64,000 nt of DNA from Verrucomicrobiia bacterium (lineage in GTDB: Bacteria > Verrucomicrobiota > Verrucomicrobiia > JABWAM01), in NCBI GenBank assembly GCA_028687435.1, contig JAQUAF010000019.1, positions 1-64,000 on the forward strand, written 5' to 3'. The position numbers and the translations under genes were made by a program. Shown here in pieces: positions 1-9,745 of this stretch. Every line of letters begins with the position of its first letter. The first letter of the stretch is position 1. The notes under the pieces were generated by a model that saw only the letters and a program-made list of their open reading frames with translations, ran no database searches and had not been told where the DNA came from.

Positions 1-161
1 TCCGCCAAATGCCGCAAACTCGATCCCATCCCTTTGCTTGTAAAACTCTTGTTGAACGGTTCCCAACCCGTCTCAAAAATTCTTTTCGCCGATTCGGCGT
101 GAGTAAAAAAATGGGCTAAACTGTTACTCAGCCTTTTGTCACAGCACAACCTGCGAAAAAG

Positions 162-2186
162 TCACTTCCCCCTCGCCTTGGCAATACGCGCCAGCAACTC
201 GCCGGCCTGCTCCTGCCTGGGATTTTTGGCCAGCGCCTGCGCCACCTCTTTTTCCGCCTCGTCATACCGGCGCAAATGAATCAGAACCGCCGCAGCTTCC
301 AGCCGCGGCTCGGGAAAATCCGGGGCATGTTTGCTCGCCAACCGGAATGAAAGCAATGCCTCCTCGTACTCGCCCAACGCCGCCAGCGTCCGTCCCCGAT
401 TGTGATGAACCAGCACATCCGCCGGATTTCCGCGCAATGCCTGGTTGTAAGCTTTCAACGCTTCCATCTGCAATCCCAGCTTGCCGAGCACCGTGCCGTA
501 TTTCGCAAAAAGTTGCGGCGCCTCCCGCCCCAGTTTGATGGCCTCCTGATAATGCTGCCTGGCAGCCACCGGATTCTCCAGGCGGATGTAAAGATCCCCC
601 GCCGCTTCAAAAACCTCGGGTTCCTCCGGGTAATCCCTCATCAGGGCGCGGTAAAGAGGCAAAGCCTCCTTCAACCGGAAACTGCGGGCCACATCATTGG
701 CGCTCTCAAACCGCTTCAAAAACGCCAGGCGCCCCATCGCCGTCTGGGCTGCCGCGTCAATCGCAGCCAGCCGGGGGCCAAAAATCTGCCGGTAAACCGC
801 CGGCTGCTTTTCCAGCCGTTCCACAGCCCGGGCGGCCACCTCATGCGCCTCGTCAAACCGCCCGGAACGCAACAAGGCGTCCGCCAGCGGCCCCTGAACC
901 GCCAGAGACCCCGGATGACTCCGTTCCGCCGACTGCCAGAGAGTGAGGTTGCTCCGCCAATCCGCCAACCGCAGCCAGACCAGGGCCAGCGCCGCAAGAC
1001 ATCCCATCACCGCCGCAGCCATTCCCACCCCGCGTTTTTGCATTGGAAACAGCGCCTCCACCCCCTTCCAACCGGCCAGAATCAGCGCCGGCGCAAAGAA
1101 AAGCGCCGCCGGATAGAGAAACCTCTCGCCAAAAACCGCCCCCACCGGCGTCAATAAATTCGACATGGGAAAAATGGCGGCCAGAAACCAGCCTGCCGCC
1201 GCCAAAAACCACGGCGCCTGCGCCCGGCGCCGCCAAACCAGCCACAACACCGCCAGCCAGCTCGCCGCCAAACCCGCAGTCATCCAGCCGCCGGGCAACG
1301 GATGCACATCATGATAAACACTCAATCGGAACGGCCACAGCCATACCCCCACATATTGCCACAGCAACCACAAGGCCGTCGTCACACGCGATGGAACGGA
1401 AACCACTCCGGTGAATGCCGACAGGGCCGGACGCCAGCCCACCACCATGGACCGCCCCCACCAGAAAAGGACCGCCACTCCCGCCGCCAAAATCCCCGCC
1501 GCCACCCAGAAACGCCAGGACCGCCCCCTCCAGCCGGCGCTCTTCTCCAGCCAGCCCGGGAAACTCACCACCAGCACCCCCGCCAGCGCCGGCAACATCA
1601 GCCAGTTCTCCTTGCAAAGCATGGACAGAATCCAAAAAACGCCGAAGAGCATCCCTCCCACCCCCGCCGAATACCGCGTCAAAACCAGCAACCCCGTCAA
1701 CCCAAAGGCCATCCCCATCAAATCCGCCCGCTGCGCCACCCACGCCACCGCCTCCGTACAGGCCGGATGCACCGCAAATAACATGGCCGACCAGAATCCC
1801 AGCCAGCGCCCCGCTCCCAACCGCCGGAGCAACAACAAAAACAGACAGGCATTCAGCGCATGCAACCCCATATTGGTCAGGTGAAACCCAAACGCCTCCC
1901 GCCCGCCCCCTCCCCAAACGGCATGATCCACCCGGAAACTCAGCGTCACCAGCGGACGATAAAGCCCCTGCTCCGGGTGCCCCGGCGAATAAGGCTCCGA
2001 AAAAATCCTCCCCAAATCCAGCGGCCCCGCAACCAGCGGATTCCTGACCACGTAAAACTCGTCGTCATAGACAAAACCATTGAACAACGACGGCCCGTAC
2101 GTCATCAAAGCCGTCAAAATCAGCACAAAAATCTCCACCCGTCTCCAAAGCGCGCTTTTCTCCACTTGCATGCGCCGATGTTGCAT
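162..2186 (-). CDS. TMTC-like polytopic membrane protein with C-terminal TPR repeats
   Basis: A 674-residue protein. Residues about 18-410 are strongly hydrophobic with roughly ten predicted membrane segments, and the first loop carries a YDDEFYVVRNP motif. This Asp-rich loop plus C-terminal tetratricopeptide repeats is the layout of TMTC/protein O-mannosyltransferase-like (GT-C fold) proteins, common in PVC and delta-proteobacterial genomes. The soluble part, about 420-674, holds tandem 34-residue TPRs (for example around LFAKYGTVLGKLGLQMEAL and VHHNRGRTLAALGEYEEA). By family it would transfer a lipid-linked sugar to an exported acceptor, but neither substrate nor activity can be read from the sequence. 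The start at 2186 is followed by a second possible ATG at 2171. It stands alone, with no obvious operon partner. Confidence 0.75.
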   Translation of the reverse strand: MQHRRMQVEKSALWRRVEIFVLILTALMTYGPSLFNGFVYDDEFYVVRNPLVAGPLDLGRIFSEPYSPGHPEQGLYRPLVTLSFRVDHAVWGGGGREAFGFHLTNMGLHALNACLFLLLLRRLGAGRWLGFWSAMLFAVHPACTEAVAWVAQRADLMGMAFGLTGLLVLTRYSAGVGGMLFGVFWILSMLCKENWLMLPALAGVLVVSFPGWLEKSAGWRGRSWRFWVAAGILAAGVAVLFWWGRSMVVGWRPALSAFTGVVSVPSRVTTALWLLWQYVGVWLWPFRLSVYHDVHPLPGGWMTAGLAASWLAVLWLVWRRRAQAPWFLAAAGWFLAAIFPMSNLLTPVGAVFGERFLYPAALFFAPALILAGWKGVEALFPMQKRGVGMAAAVMGCLAALALVWLRLADWRSNLTLWQSAERSHPGSLAVQGPLADALLRSGRFDEAHEVAARAVERLEKQPAVYRQIFGPRLAAIDAAAQTAMGRLAFLKRFESANDVARSFRLKEALPLYRALMRDYPEEPEVFEAAGDLYIRLENPVAARQHYQEAIKLGREAPQLFAKYGTVLGKLGLQMEALKAYNQALRGNPADVLVHHNRGRTLAALGEYEEALLSFRLASKHAPDFPEPRLEAAAVLIHLRRYDEAEKEVAQALAKNPRQEQAGELLARIAKARGK

Positions 2187-2471
2187 CCTCCCGCCCCGTC
2201 TGCAAGGAGAATCTCAGATGAAAAGTTACTGACATTGGGCGCTGCGGCCTCAGCCCCCGGCGGCGCCCGGATTCATGTTGACCAATAATTTTGGCAGCAG
2301 TTGCGCGCAGTAACCGCATTGGCGGCACCGGTGTTTGCACCGGCTGGTGACCTCAAACCAATCCGGGGGAAACCGGGTGTTGTCCAGAATACTGCTGGTT
2401 CATCGTCGCCTCCGTGGCCGCCTACGCCTTTGTCACCCCTTTCATGTGACCAAGGCGGCGCCTCGCCTCAA

Positions 2472-4529
2472 TTACCCTCTCTCATCCGCCACCCCGGACA
2501 GGGGCAGCCGGATTGTAAAGGCAGTTCCCTTCCCCGCCTTGCTTTCCACCTGAATATCGCCATGATGCTTTTTCACAATGCCATACGCGATCGAAAGCCC
2601 CAATCCGGTCCCTTTGCCAACCGGCTTGGTGGTGAAAAACGGGGTGAACAGCTTCGAAAGGTTCTCCTCCGGAATGCCTGCCCCCGTGTCGGCAATCCGA
2701 ATCACGATCTGGCCGTTCTCCACGCCGGTTTCAATGGTGATCGTCCCTTTTTCAGATATGGCGTGGGAGGCGTTGATCAGCAGATTCATGAACACCTGGT
2801 TCAATTGGCCCGGATGACAGCGAAGCGGGGGCAGCGTTCCCAGTTTTTTGCGGATCTCACACTTGTACTTCAGCTCGTTCCAAATCAATTTGAGCGTGGC
2901 CTCGATCCCCTCGTTGAGATTCGCCTCCTTGATATCCGCCTCGTCCAACCGCGCAAAACTCTTCAACCCCGTCACAATCTCCTTCACCCGGCGGGTTCCC
3001 TCCAGCGACTCGTTCACAAGCAAATCGACATCCTCCAGAATGAAGCTGACATCCTCCCTCTTCCTCAACTCGCCGATCTCCCTCAGGATCTTTTCCCCCT
3101 CCCCTCCCGCGCCGTCCCGCGAAACCTCCAGGTATCTTTCGTGAAGCGCCAGCAACTTTTTGAGCGTTTCAATGTAACCGCCCAAAGTCCCAAGGTTGCT
3201 GTTGATGAACCCCATCGGATTGTTGATCTCATGCGCCACGCCGGCGGCAAGCTGGCCCAGGGACGCCATCTTCTCGGACTGCAAAAGCTGAGACTGGCTG
3301 TCATGGAGATGACGGTTGGCTTCCGCGAGATCCCTCATGGTCTTGAGCAGTTCCCCTTCCGCCTTTTTCTGCGCGGTGACATCACGCACCGTTGACTGAA
3401 GAAACGGCCCCTGGCCGCCTTCGATTCGCGACAGCAAAACAGTGCACGGAAATTCGGTCCCGTCCTTCCGCACATGCGTCCACTCAAAGAATTGAGCCCC
3501 CGTTTCCATCGCCCTCTTGATCATCTCCCTCTCCTTGGCGGCGGACAGGACGCCTTCCGGCTGATATTCGGGCGATAAACGCGAAACCGATAGCATCGCA
3601 AATTCCCCTTCATCCCGGCAACCAAACATTTTGACCGTAGCCGGATTGCCGGCGATAAAAAAACCGTCGGACGACAACAACATGATGGCGTCCTTTGAGT
3701 CCATGTACAATGCCCGATAACGGCTCTCGCTCTCCCTCAACGCCCGCTCGATCCGCTTATGCTCCGTGATATCGGTATGCAAGCCGACCAGCCCCAAAAT
3801 CTTCCCGCTCGGATCCTTGATTGTGTATGCCCTCAACCAAATATCCAAAAGCCGGTTGTCCCCCCCCTTCATTTTCACCTGCCCAATCCATGGTTCTCCC
3901 CGCATGATTGTGGCAAAAACCTCCTTCCCCGCCTTCTCATCAGCATAAATGGTCGATGGAGGACCTTCGGCGCCATCAACCTGGCTGGCGGTCAGGCCAA
4001 ACAATTTGGTGAATGCCTCGTTCTGGTAATAGTGCCTCCCCTCGGGCGTTGACATCCCTATGGCGTCCGAGGAACTGTCAACCGCCTTCTTGAAATAAAG
4101 CAATTCCTCCTCCGCTTTTCTGCGCGCGGTGATGTCGCGGCACAGCGCGATGCTGCGCAACTTGCCGCCAATCCTTGCCGCCGTCGCATTGACATCGATT
4201 GGGATGATATGATGGTCGCGGTCAATGTAGCTGACCTCCAGATTTTTGGTCACCCCCTCCTTGAAACACCTTTTTATTTCCAGAAGATTGTTTTCCTTCT
4301 CCGGATCAGCCGTCCACTCGGCAACGCTCCGTCCAAGAATCTCGCCCAATTCGCGATGCCCGGACAACCGGACATAGGCCGTATTCGCATCCATCACCCG
4401 CCCCTCCATGTCGAGAACCACGTAGCCGGTCCCGGTCATCTCGATCAACGCGCGATAAAGCGCCTCTCTTTCCCTCAGGCCCGCTTCATCGCCCCCCTTT
4501 CCCGGTGGCGCGTCGGCATCTTTTTTCAT
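2472..4529 (-). CDS. Soluble PAS-PAS-PAS sensor histidine kinase
   Basis: A 685-residue kinase without membrane segments. Three PAS/PAC modules occupy about residues 20-135, 145-262 and 268-390, each ending in a PAC-type stretch ([47 protein letters not shown]). The dimerisation/phosphoacceptor motif [12 protein letters not shown] places the phosphorylated histidine at H433. The ATPase domain shows an N-box ([10 protein letters not shown]), a G1 box ([11 protein letters not shown]), an F-box (FTPFFTTKP) and a G2 box (GTGLGLS). All catalytic elements are present. The start codon overlaps the stop of the upstream transporter (ATGA), so translation is probably coupled. No response regulator is encoded nearby, so the output is unknown. 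The PAS ligands cannot be predicted. Confidence 0.9.
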   Translation of the reverse strand: MKKDADAPPGKGGDEAGLREREALYRALIEMTGTGYVVLDMEGRVMDANTAYVRLSGHRELGEILGRSVAEWTADPEKENNLLEIKRCFKEGVTKNLEVSYIDRDHHIIPIDVNATAARIGGKLRSIALCRDITARRKAEEELLYFKKAVDSSSDAIGMSTPEGRHYYQNEAFTKLFGLTASQVDGAEGPPSTIYADEKAGKEVFATIMRGEPWIGQVKMKGGDNRLLDIWLRAYTIKDPSGKILGLVGLHTDITEHKRIERALRESESRYRALYMDSKDAIMLLSSDGFFIAGNPATVKMFGCRDEGEFAMLSVSRLSPEYQPEGVLSAAKEREMIKRAMETGAQFFEWTHVRKDGTEFPCTVLLSRIEGGQGPFLQSTVRDVTAQKKAEGELLKTMRDLAEANRHLHDSQSQLLQSEKMASLGQLAAGVAHEINNPMGFINSNLGTLGGYIETLKKLLALHERYLEVSRDGAGGEGEKILREIGELRKREDVSFILEDVDLLVNESLEGTRRVKEIVTGLKSFARLDEADIKEANLNEGIEATLKLIWNELKYKCEIRKKLGTLPPLRCHPGQLNQVFMNLLINASHAISEKGTITIETGVENGQIVIRIADTGAGIPEENLSKLFTPFFTTKPVGKGTGLGLSIAYGIVKKHHGDIQVESKAGKGTAFTIRLPLSGVADERG

Positions 4530-5821
4530 TGTCCCCCCTCCTCCGGCGTCACCCGGGTCAGATGATCGGCGCGATCATGAATGAAAAACGACACCGCCAG
4601 CGAGATCACGGCCAGAATCACACAGATGACGAAAATCCCCCGGTATGCGGCCATGGGATAAATCACCGCCGCGGCCGTTGCCACCGTCTCGTTGCGGAAC
4701 AGATCCATCACGCCACCCGCCACGGTGACCAGCGCCGCGATCCCCACATAACAAACCCCGTTGAACAACCCGATGCTGGTGCCCATCGCCTCGTCGGAAC
4801 TCAAATCCCGCATGGCGGCGCAAAATACGATGTTCGACGCCGCCGAGAGCGCAAAAAACAGACAAGCCCATTGCGCAACCCGGTCATTCATCCCCGCAGA
4901 CAACCCGATCAGCATGGCCATGGATGCTAACAAAGTCAGGATCGTAGCGCAAACAAGAATGGGACGCCGCCGGTTTCCCAAAAAACGCGTCAGCAACCCG
5001 GCGCCAAACACCCCGCACATGCAGATCAGCATCATCGCAAAAGTCAACCCCGCCGCCTTCGCGGAAGTCAGATGAAAACAATCGGAAAGCAGCTTTTTCC
5101 CAATATTCGCCTGGATCAGAAAATAAAGGGAAAAGGTGATGGCGCCGGACACCATCACCGGAGCCGCCCGCCAGTTGGTCAAAACCGCCTTGAGAGGTCC
5201 CAGATTGAAGGAATCGGCCGGTCGGCGAAACAAGCCGCTTCCCCTCAACAACACAACCGCCGCCGCCAGCAACACCACCGACACACCGCTCAACACCCCA
5301 AGCGCCGTCCGCCAGCCCAGGCCGTTCACCAGACGTTCGAGCGGAAAAGTCCCCACCAGTCCGCCCGCGTACCCGACGAAAATGGCCGCCCCCAAAACCG
5401 GCGCAAAATCCTGTTCGTGAAACAACTCGTCCACCATCTTCACCACGCTGATGAAAATCAGGCTGCATCCCAATCCCACCAGTCCCCGGGCCGCGTACAA
5501 AAGCCACAGGGAATGCGACAGCGGAAAAACCACCCCGCCGATGTTCATCAACACCGCGCCTGCCAGGAAAACCCGGGCGCCTCCAAAATGATCCGCCATC
5601 ATCCCCACAAAAACCTGCATCCCCCCGTAGATGTAAAGATAAATGGCCCCCAGCAACGCCACCTGCCCGGCGGTCAGCTTCAAATCCGTCTGGATCTCGT
5701 CGAAAATCGTCCCCGGCACCGCCACCCGGTGAAAAAAGGCAAAAAAATACGACCCGCTCATCACCCCCAAAACAACCAGACCCTTGCGGTTCTTCCTCGC
5801 GAATTCAAGCAGTTGCCTCAC
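4526..5821 (-). CDS. MFS transporter
   Basis: A 431-residue protein with about 12 hydrophobic segments in two halves. It has an MFS signature between TM2 and TM3 (MMADHFGGARVFLAG, a variant of the GxxxDRxGRR loop). This makes it a major facilitator superfamily permease of the inner membrane. The N-terminal half (GSYFFAFFHRVAVPGTIFDEI) resembles the organic-anion/hexuronate-type MFS group, but the substrate is not determined. It is the first gene of a two-gene minus-strand unit. Its stop codon overlaps the start of the histidine kinase gene by four bases, which suggests the kinase may monitor something related to the transported compound. Confidence 0.85.
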   Translation of the reverse strand: MRQLLEFARKNRKGLVVLGVMSGSYFFAFFHRVAVPGTIFDEIQTDLKLTAGQVALLGAIYLYIYGGMQVFVGMMADHFGGARVFLAGAVLMNIGGVVFPLSHSLWLLYAARGLVGLGCSLIFISVVKMVDELFHEQDFAPVLGAAIFVGYAGGLVGTFPLERLVNGLGWRTALGVLSGVSVVLLAAAVVLLRGSGLFRRPADSFNLGPLKAVLTNWRAAPVMVSGAITFSLYFLIQANIGKKLLSDCFHLTSAKAAGLTFAMMLICMCGVFGAGLLTRFLGNRRRPILVCATILTLLASMAMLIGLSAGMNDRVAQWACLFFALSAASNIVFCAAMRDLSSDEAMGTSIGLFNGVCYVGIAALVTVAGGVMDLFRNETVATAAAVIYPMAAYRGIFVICVILAVISLAVSFFIHDRADHLTRVTPEEGGQ

Positions 5822-6184
5822 CGCAAAATCTTAGGAGAAAGGCCGATGAAAGCAACGGCGAAAACACCCCGCCTTTTTCCCATGGGCCGGTCCTCCATCC
5901 AATCTTGATGTTCAGAAATTTCAATGTTTGCTGGAAAAGGCGGTGCAGGAGCCCCGCCTGCGTGGCCAAAGCCACTTCCGCCTTCGCCCGAACGCTTCGG
6001 CGAGACAGGTCGGCGCGGCGACGGCCCGTCCTCCATTCATTTCGCGATAAATGGAGGGCGGGGCTCCCGCACCGCCTTGCCGGTTTTCTGCATCGTGCAC
6101 TTGTCTCGCCAGCTTGTGACGCCGAAGCGCTTGGGCGAAGGCGGATCGAGCAGTTGCCAAGCCCTGGGCCTGGCTTAATTTAAA
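5822..6184 (-). repeat. Composite palindromic repeat mosaic, no gene
   Basis: This gap contains no credible coding sequence. It is built from nested inverted repeats. Outer arms GGCGGTGCAGGAGCCCCGCC (near 5940) and GGCGGGGCTCCCGCACCGCC (near 6057) are complementary with one mismatch. A second pair, around CCGCCTTCGCCC and CGCTTCGGCG near 5977-6003, is repeated in inverse near 6115-6145. The centre holds CCTCCATT and AAATGGAGG arms near 6030-6052. The same modules recur at 25.8-25.95, 46.05 and 48.9-49.03 kb. Confidence 0.7.
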
Positions 6185-8179
6185 TCACTCCTCCACCAAC
6201 ACCACCTTGTATGTTTCCATCGGCCCAATCTTCAACGTTCCACCCTGGCGGCCAAACGCCCCGCTTCTTTCCCGTCCGCGCTCCGGCGAGTAAAGGGCGT
6301 ATCTCCTGTTTCCCGCAGCCGCGGCTGAAAATCTCACTGTCACGCCGCCTTTCATTTTCTGTTCATTCCTGTAATTGATCAGATGAAGCGCATGCCTCCC
6401 GCCAGGCAGCCGCCTCCAGTTGGCTATCACCCCTTGGGGGGCGGCGATCTCAAACGGCAGGTTCTCCGGCCCCAACAGTTTTTTAACGCCTCGCTCAACC
6501 CCGGCATGCGCTTTGGGCAATGAAACCGCAATGGTGTAAATCCAACTCTTCGCCTCATCGAGATCAACCTTCTCCGGCGAGTCAGGCCAGTGAATCACCC
6601 GGGGATGGCTCAAAATCTTTTGAAAGGCGTTGAATTCCCGTTCCAATCCATGCTCATTGAATACCCCGCTTTCGCCCGTCAGCAGCAGCGCCCCGCCGTT
6701 CTCCACATGTTTGATCACCCTCCGGACAACAACATCCGGCAGACATCCCTGCCCCGCAAGAATCAACAACCGGTAATTCCCGGCGCGCTCAAGATGTTCC
6801 GCGAAAACAATGTCGTACGGAATGTTCGCCCTCGTCAGAATCTGCTCCATGCCCGTCGCATGCATTGACGTTTCCTGGCTCCGATAGGCAAACGACTCGA
6901 ACGAATGCAGAAGGGCCGCCCGGGCTTCCGTGACGGCGCCTTCATAAAGCTCCCGGTGATTTTTCATGAAATCATTGTGTTCACGCAAAGGCCGCGCCAG
7001 TTTGGAATCGTCAATCACCAGTTGGTCGCCCCTCGTGGTCCGCATCGCCCAGTTGGTTCCCGCAATGCCGCCAAACGCCGCCGCCTCGGCCAGGCTCAAC
7101 GCCACCTCCTCCGGCCGCCCGGGACAGCGCAGTTCATCCTTCCTTCCGCGTTTCCATGTGGTGGGAACCACATGGTAACCGCAATTCTCCGCCTGCTTGA
7201 AACCGCTGATCTGGGTGATCAGCTTGTCCCCGTCAAAAGAGGGAAAATTGCCGTTTTCCGCAAACATCAGGTCGGTGTACCGTCCGCAGGACGCCGCATG
7301 AACGCTCAGATTATTCGCCCAACCCAGCGCTCTCGGATACGCAGGATTGGTCAACATGCACAAATCCGGATTGATGGACTTGATGAATAAATACAACTCT
7401 TTCCACGCGTTCGTCAGCGACTCCACCCGAAACCGGATCCATTCCTGATAAAGAGGATCGCTGATGCAAACATCGTCCCGGTTTTGAGGCGGAAGCTCGA
7501 CATGCGAAAAATCAACAAACCCCATGCGCCGTTCATCCCTCACCTCCCGGCGCAAAAACCCGCGAAAAAGCTCTTTGCACCGGTCGCAATAACAAGGATT
7601 GGCATAAGCGTTGTCGAAATGAAAACCATCCAGCCCCGCCCACTCCGCTCCATGACGGACAACCTTTTTCAGATAATCAATAAACTCTTTGCTGTTCACA
7701 CATGGCGACCATCGATAATAAGCGCCGCCCCAGTCATTCAGCGTCCCGTCCCGCCGCCGTTGAATCCAGCCGGCCGCGCGGGGTTCCTCGGCCAGAAAAG
7801 TCTCGTAATAAATCGAGCGAAACTGGGTGTAACCCAACACCCGGACGCCGTGTTCATGACATCGCGCCGCAAAATCGCGAATAATCTCCATTTCCTTTTG
7901 CTCGGCCTTCAATCCAAAACCCTTGAAAAAATGGGTGACCGCCAGATTGATCCCCAACCCCTTCATCTGCCGGATCGTTTTTTCCGCAAAAAGCCGGTCA
8001 TGCCACCGCGAGGCCCATTCCGAATCCCCCAGAAAAACGGGATGATGCCCCCCCAGCCGCCGCCGCGCGGCAAGAGGTTCCCACCCCCAAAAAGCCCAGC
8101 GCAAATTTTCCGGTTTGATCCATTCGGGACGCAACGCCAGAGGATCCATCATTGACAGTTTTTTGTTTTTCATAAGCAT
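6185..8179 (-). CDS. Glycosidase-like protein (GH42-type architecture)
   Basis: About 664 residues from the ATG at 8179. A TTG 63 bases upstream extends the frame, but those codons lie in a low-complexity repeat, so they were not used. The N-terminal half reads as a TIM barrel: a KTIRQMKGLGINLAVTHF strand, a DGFHFDNAYANPCYC strand end, and a Cys pair (CYCDRC) followed by a KELFRGFLRR helix, as in GH42 and related clan GH-A proteins. The segment around LLILAGQGCLPDVVVRRV resembles the glutamine-amidotransferase-like trimerisation domain of beta-galactosidases, and a beta-sandwich follows. No signal peptide is evident, so it probably acts in the cytoplasm on imported oligosaccharides. The catalytic acid could not be assigned. 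It lies downstream of the beta-propeller and IclR genes on the same strand. Confidence 0.6.
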   Translation of the reverse strand: MLMKNKKLSMMDPLALRPEWIKPENLRWAFWGWEPLAARRRLGGHHPVFLGDSEWASRWHDRLFAEKTIRQMKGLGINLAVTHFFKGFGLKAEQKEMEIIRDFAARCHEHGVRVLGYTQFRSIYYETFLAEEPRAAGWIQRRRDGTLNDWGGAYYRWSPCVNSKEFIDYLKKVVRHGAEWAGLDGFHFDNAYANPCYCDRCKELFRGFLRREVRDERRMGFVDFSHVELPPQNRDDVCISDPLYQEWIRFRVESLTNAWKELYLFIKSINPDLCMLTNPAYPRALGWANNLSVHAASCGRYTDLMFAENGNFPSFDGDKLITQISGFKQAENCGYHVVPTTWKRGRKDELRCPGRPEEVALSLAEAAAFGGIAGTNWAMRTTRGDQLVIDDSKLARPLREHNDFMKNHRELYEGAVTEARAALLHSFESFAYRSQETSMHATGMEQILTRANIPYDIVFAEHLERAGNYRLLILAGQGCLPDVVVRRVIKHVENGGALLLTGESGVFNEHGLEREFNAFQKILSHPRVIHWPDSPEKVDLDEAKSWIYTIAVSLPKAHAGVERGVKKLLGPENLPFEIAAPQGVIANWRRLPGGRHALHLINYRNEQKMKGGVTVRFSAAAAGNRRYALYSPERGRERSGAFGRQGGTLKIGPMETYKVVLVEE

Positions 8180-8194
8180 TTTGTTTTTTGATAG

Positions 8195-8402
8195 GCACAA
8201 AGGCGCTGAGGCACTCTGGGCACTAAGGAATGGGATTGGCAACCAAACATATATATTGATAGATGAAACGGATTTTTAAAATCGTTGATGATTTCAATCT
8301 TTGTTGGAAATCTTTCCTTAGTGCCTCAGTGCCCCGAGTGCCCCAGTGCCTCAGTACCTTAGTGCCTCAGTGCCTCAGTGCCTTAGTGTCTTAGCGCCTG
8401 CA
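8195..8402. repeat. Degenerate short tandem repeats (CTCAGTGCC/TTAGTGCC units)
   Basis: From about 8315 to 8400 units of the type CTCAGTGCC and TTAGTGCC repeat imperfectly about nine times. An inverse copy (AGGCGCTGAGGCACT, then GGGCACTAAGGAA) sits at 8201-8231, so the two blocks could pair across about 90 bases. The array ends just beyond the stop of the beta-propeller gene and separates it from the glycosidase-like gene. Confidence 0.7.
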
Positions 8403-8404
8403 TT

Positions 8405-9508
8405 TCAAAACGTGCACTCCCACAAATACCCCGCGCGATGGGCGGTGTCCGTCTCTCCGATTAAAAGGGTCCGTTCCCCGGCAAAACACATGTCGTGTCC
8501 GATGAACAACGGTTCGCCGGTGGCGGCGTCGCGAATCCATCCCAGATCCTCAAACCTCCCGCTCTTGCGATCATGGGCGAAAAGATGACAGTTCCCCTTG
8601 AACCCCGCGATGCCGTAAAGGCGCCCGTCCGGCCCCGGCGTGATCGCCGGAATGCGCGTGTCCTCGACCGGCTTGCCCAAATCCTCCACCTTTCCACTCA
8701 CCGGATCAAGCCGGTCCAGATTCCCAAAACTTTCCCCGATATAAAGATACCCGTCCCCGCCGTTCACCATCGAATCGATCGGCCCCGCTCCCGGATACAT
8801 CAGGTTGCACGACTCCTTGGTTCTCGGCAGGGCATGGTGATGATACTCGATTTTATCCTGATCAGGATCGTAACGGAATAAATTGTGGGAACGGCAATTC
8901 CATGTCGCCCAGTACCCGCCCCGGTCGTCCAGCGCGATGATGTGCGGAATGCTTCCCATATAATCGACCCGCCTGTTGCGCCGCGTCTTCAGATCGAAAA
9001 CAAAAAAATTGAAAACCGGATAAGTAAAACCGTAAACCAACCCGCGATCCTCATCCACCGTGATGGTCTGGATATAATCATGCGGAACCGGTATTCCCAA
9101 AAATTCGTACTGGCCGGTTTCGGGATCGACAATGAAAATCCGCCCCCCCGCGCCCTCCGCGCGCTGATCCTCCCGATGCAGGCAGGCGGTCGCCCCCATC
9201 ACCCGTCCGTCCCGCATGCGATGCAGCGAACGATGGATCTTGATCTCGAACTTCTCGCTCACCTCCGCGTATTTCAGACATCGAAACCGCTTCGTCTTGC
9301 AGTCAAACTCATACATCAAATCCGTGTCAAACGCGGTAAGACCGCAGACAACACTCCCCCTCGCCGGCATATGAGCCAGCGAGGTGAAGGAAATGAGGTT
9401 GTGATACCAGTCGGGATTCGACACGAAATCCCGGTAACCCAGCGTGGACAACGGCACGGCCACCGGCTGCTGGAGCTTGCGAAGTTGATATGCGGTTGTT
9501 TTCATCAT
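8405..9508 (-). CDS. SMP-30/NHL-like beta-propeller protein
   Basis: A 367-residue protein if it begins at the paired ATG codons at 9508/9505; the frame is open to a TTG at 9523. Repeated blade-like units are visible, each a D-x-x-T/R-G turn followed by a beta-rich stretch: IVDPETGQYEFLG, DEDRGLVYGFTYP, DLKTRRNRRVDYMG, GPDGRLYGIAGFKG and DRKSGRFEDLG. This is the look of a beta-propeller of the SMP-30/gluconolactonase or NHL type. There is no signal peptide. Function is not known, but its place between a glycosidase-like gene and an IclR regulator suggests carbohydrate metabolism. The C-terminus ends in GYLWECTF next to the tandem repeat array. Confidence 0.6.
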   Translation of the reverse strand: MMKTTAYQLRKLQQPVAVPLSTLGYRDFVSNPDWYHNLISFTSLAHMPARGSVVCGLTAFDTDLMYEFDCKTKRFRCLKYAEVSEKFEIKIHRSLHRMRDGRVMGATACLHREDQRAEGAGGRIFIVDPETGQYEFLGIPVPHDYIQTITVDEDRGLVYGFTYPVFNFFVFDLKTRRNRRVDYMGSIPHIIALDDRGGYWATWNCRSHNLFRYDPDQDKIEYHHHALPRTKESCNLMYPGAGPIDSMVNGGDGYLYIGESFGNLDRLDPVSGKVEDLGKPVEDTRIPAITPGPDGRLYGIAGFKGNCHLFAHDRKSGRFEDLGWIRDAATGEPLFIGHDMCFAGERTLLIGETDTAHRAGYLWECTF

Positions 9509-9569
9509 AAGTGGACAAACCAATCAGATACAGGGTTGTGCTGCTTTATATTGTATTTCCAGAGCCATC

Positions 9570-9745
9570 CCATAATTTTTCAGAGATTGCTCTCGCCTCG
9601 TCGAAGCCTTCGGCGCAGCACGGGTCCCTTTTTCCCAAACCTCGCAATGACCTCCAAAATGTCATTGCGAATCCCGCCACGGCGGGAGCAACAGGGGGTG
9701 AAGCCCTTCGACTTGTCGCTCAGGGTGGTGAGCGGAGTCGAACCA
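9570..9745. repeat. Dispersed palindromic repeats reaching into the IclR gene
   Basis: Three repeat modules follow each other. The first is GAGATTGCTCTCGCCTCG near 9584-9600, also found inside the tonB-like gene at 57.57 kb. The second is an inverted pair around CTCGCAATGACC and GTCATTGCGA near 9640-9670. The third, near 9700-9742, is a copy of the CTTCGACT...GAGTCGAA family. The third module covers the last codons of the IclR gene. Confidence 0.65.

Noticed and set aside
60-105. Terminator-like CGCCGATTCGGCG near the left end
   Set aside because: The stem is only four to six pairs with almost no loop and no convincing U-run on either strand. Bases 1-161 show no gene that I can support.
2187-2471. 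Open frames in the gap between the TMTC-like gene and the kinase
   Set aside because: They are short, lack a start signal and resemble nothing; only short hairpins such as GCACCGGTG...CACCGGC are visible.
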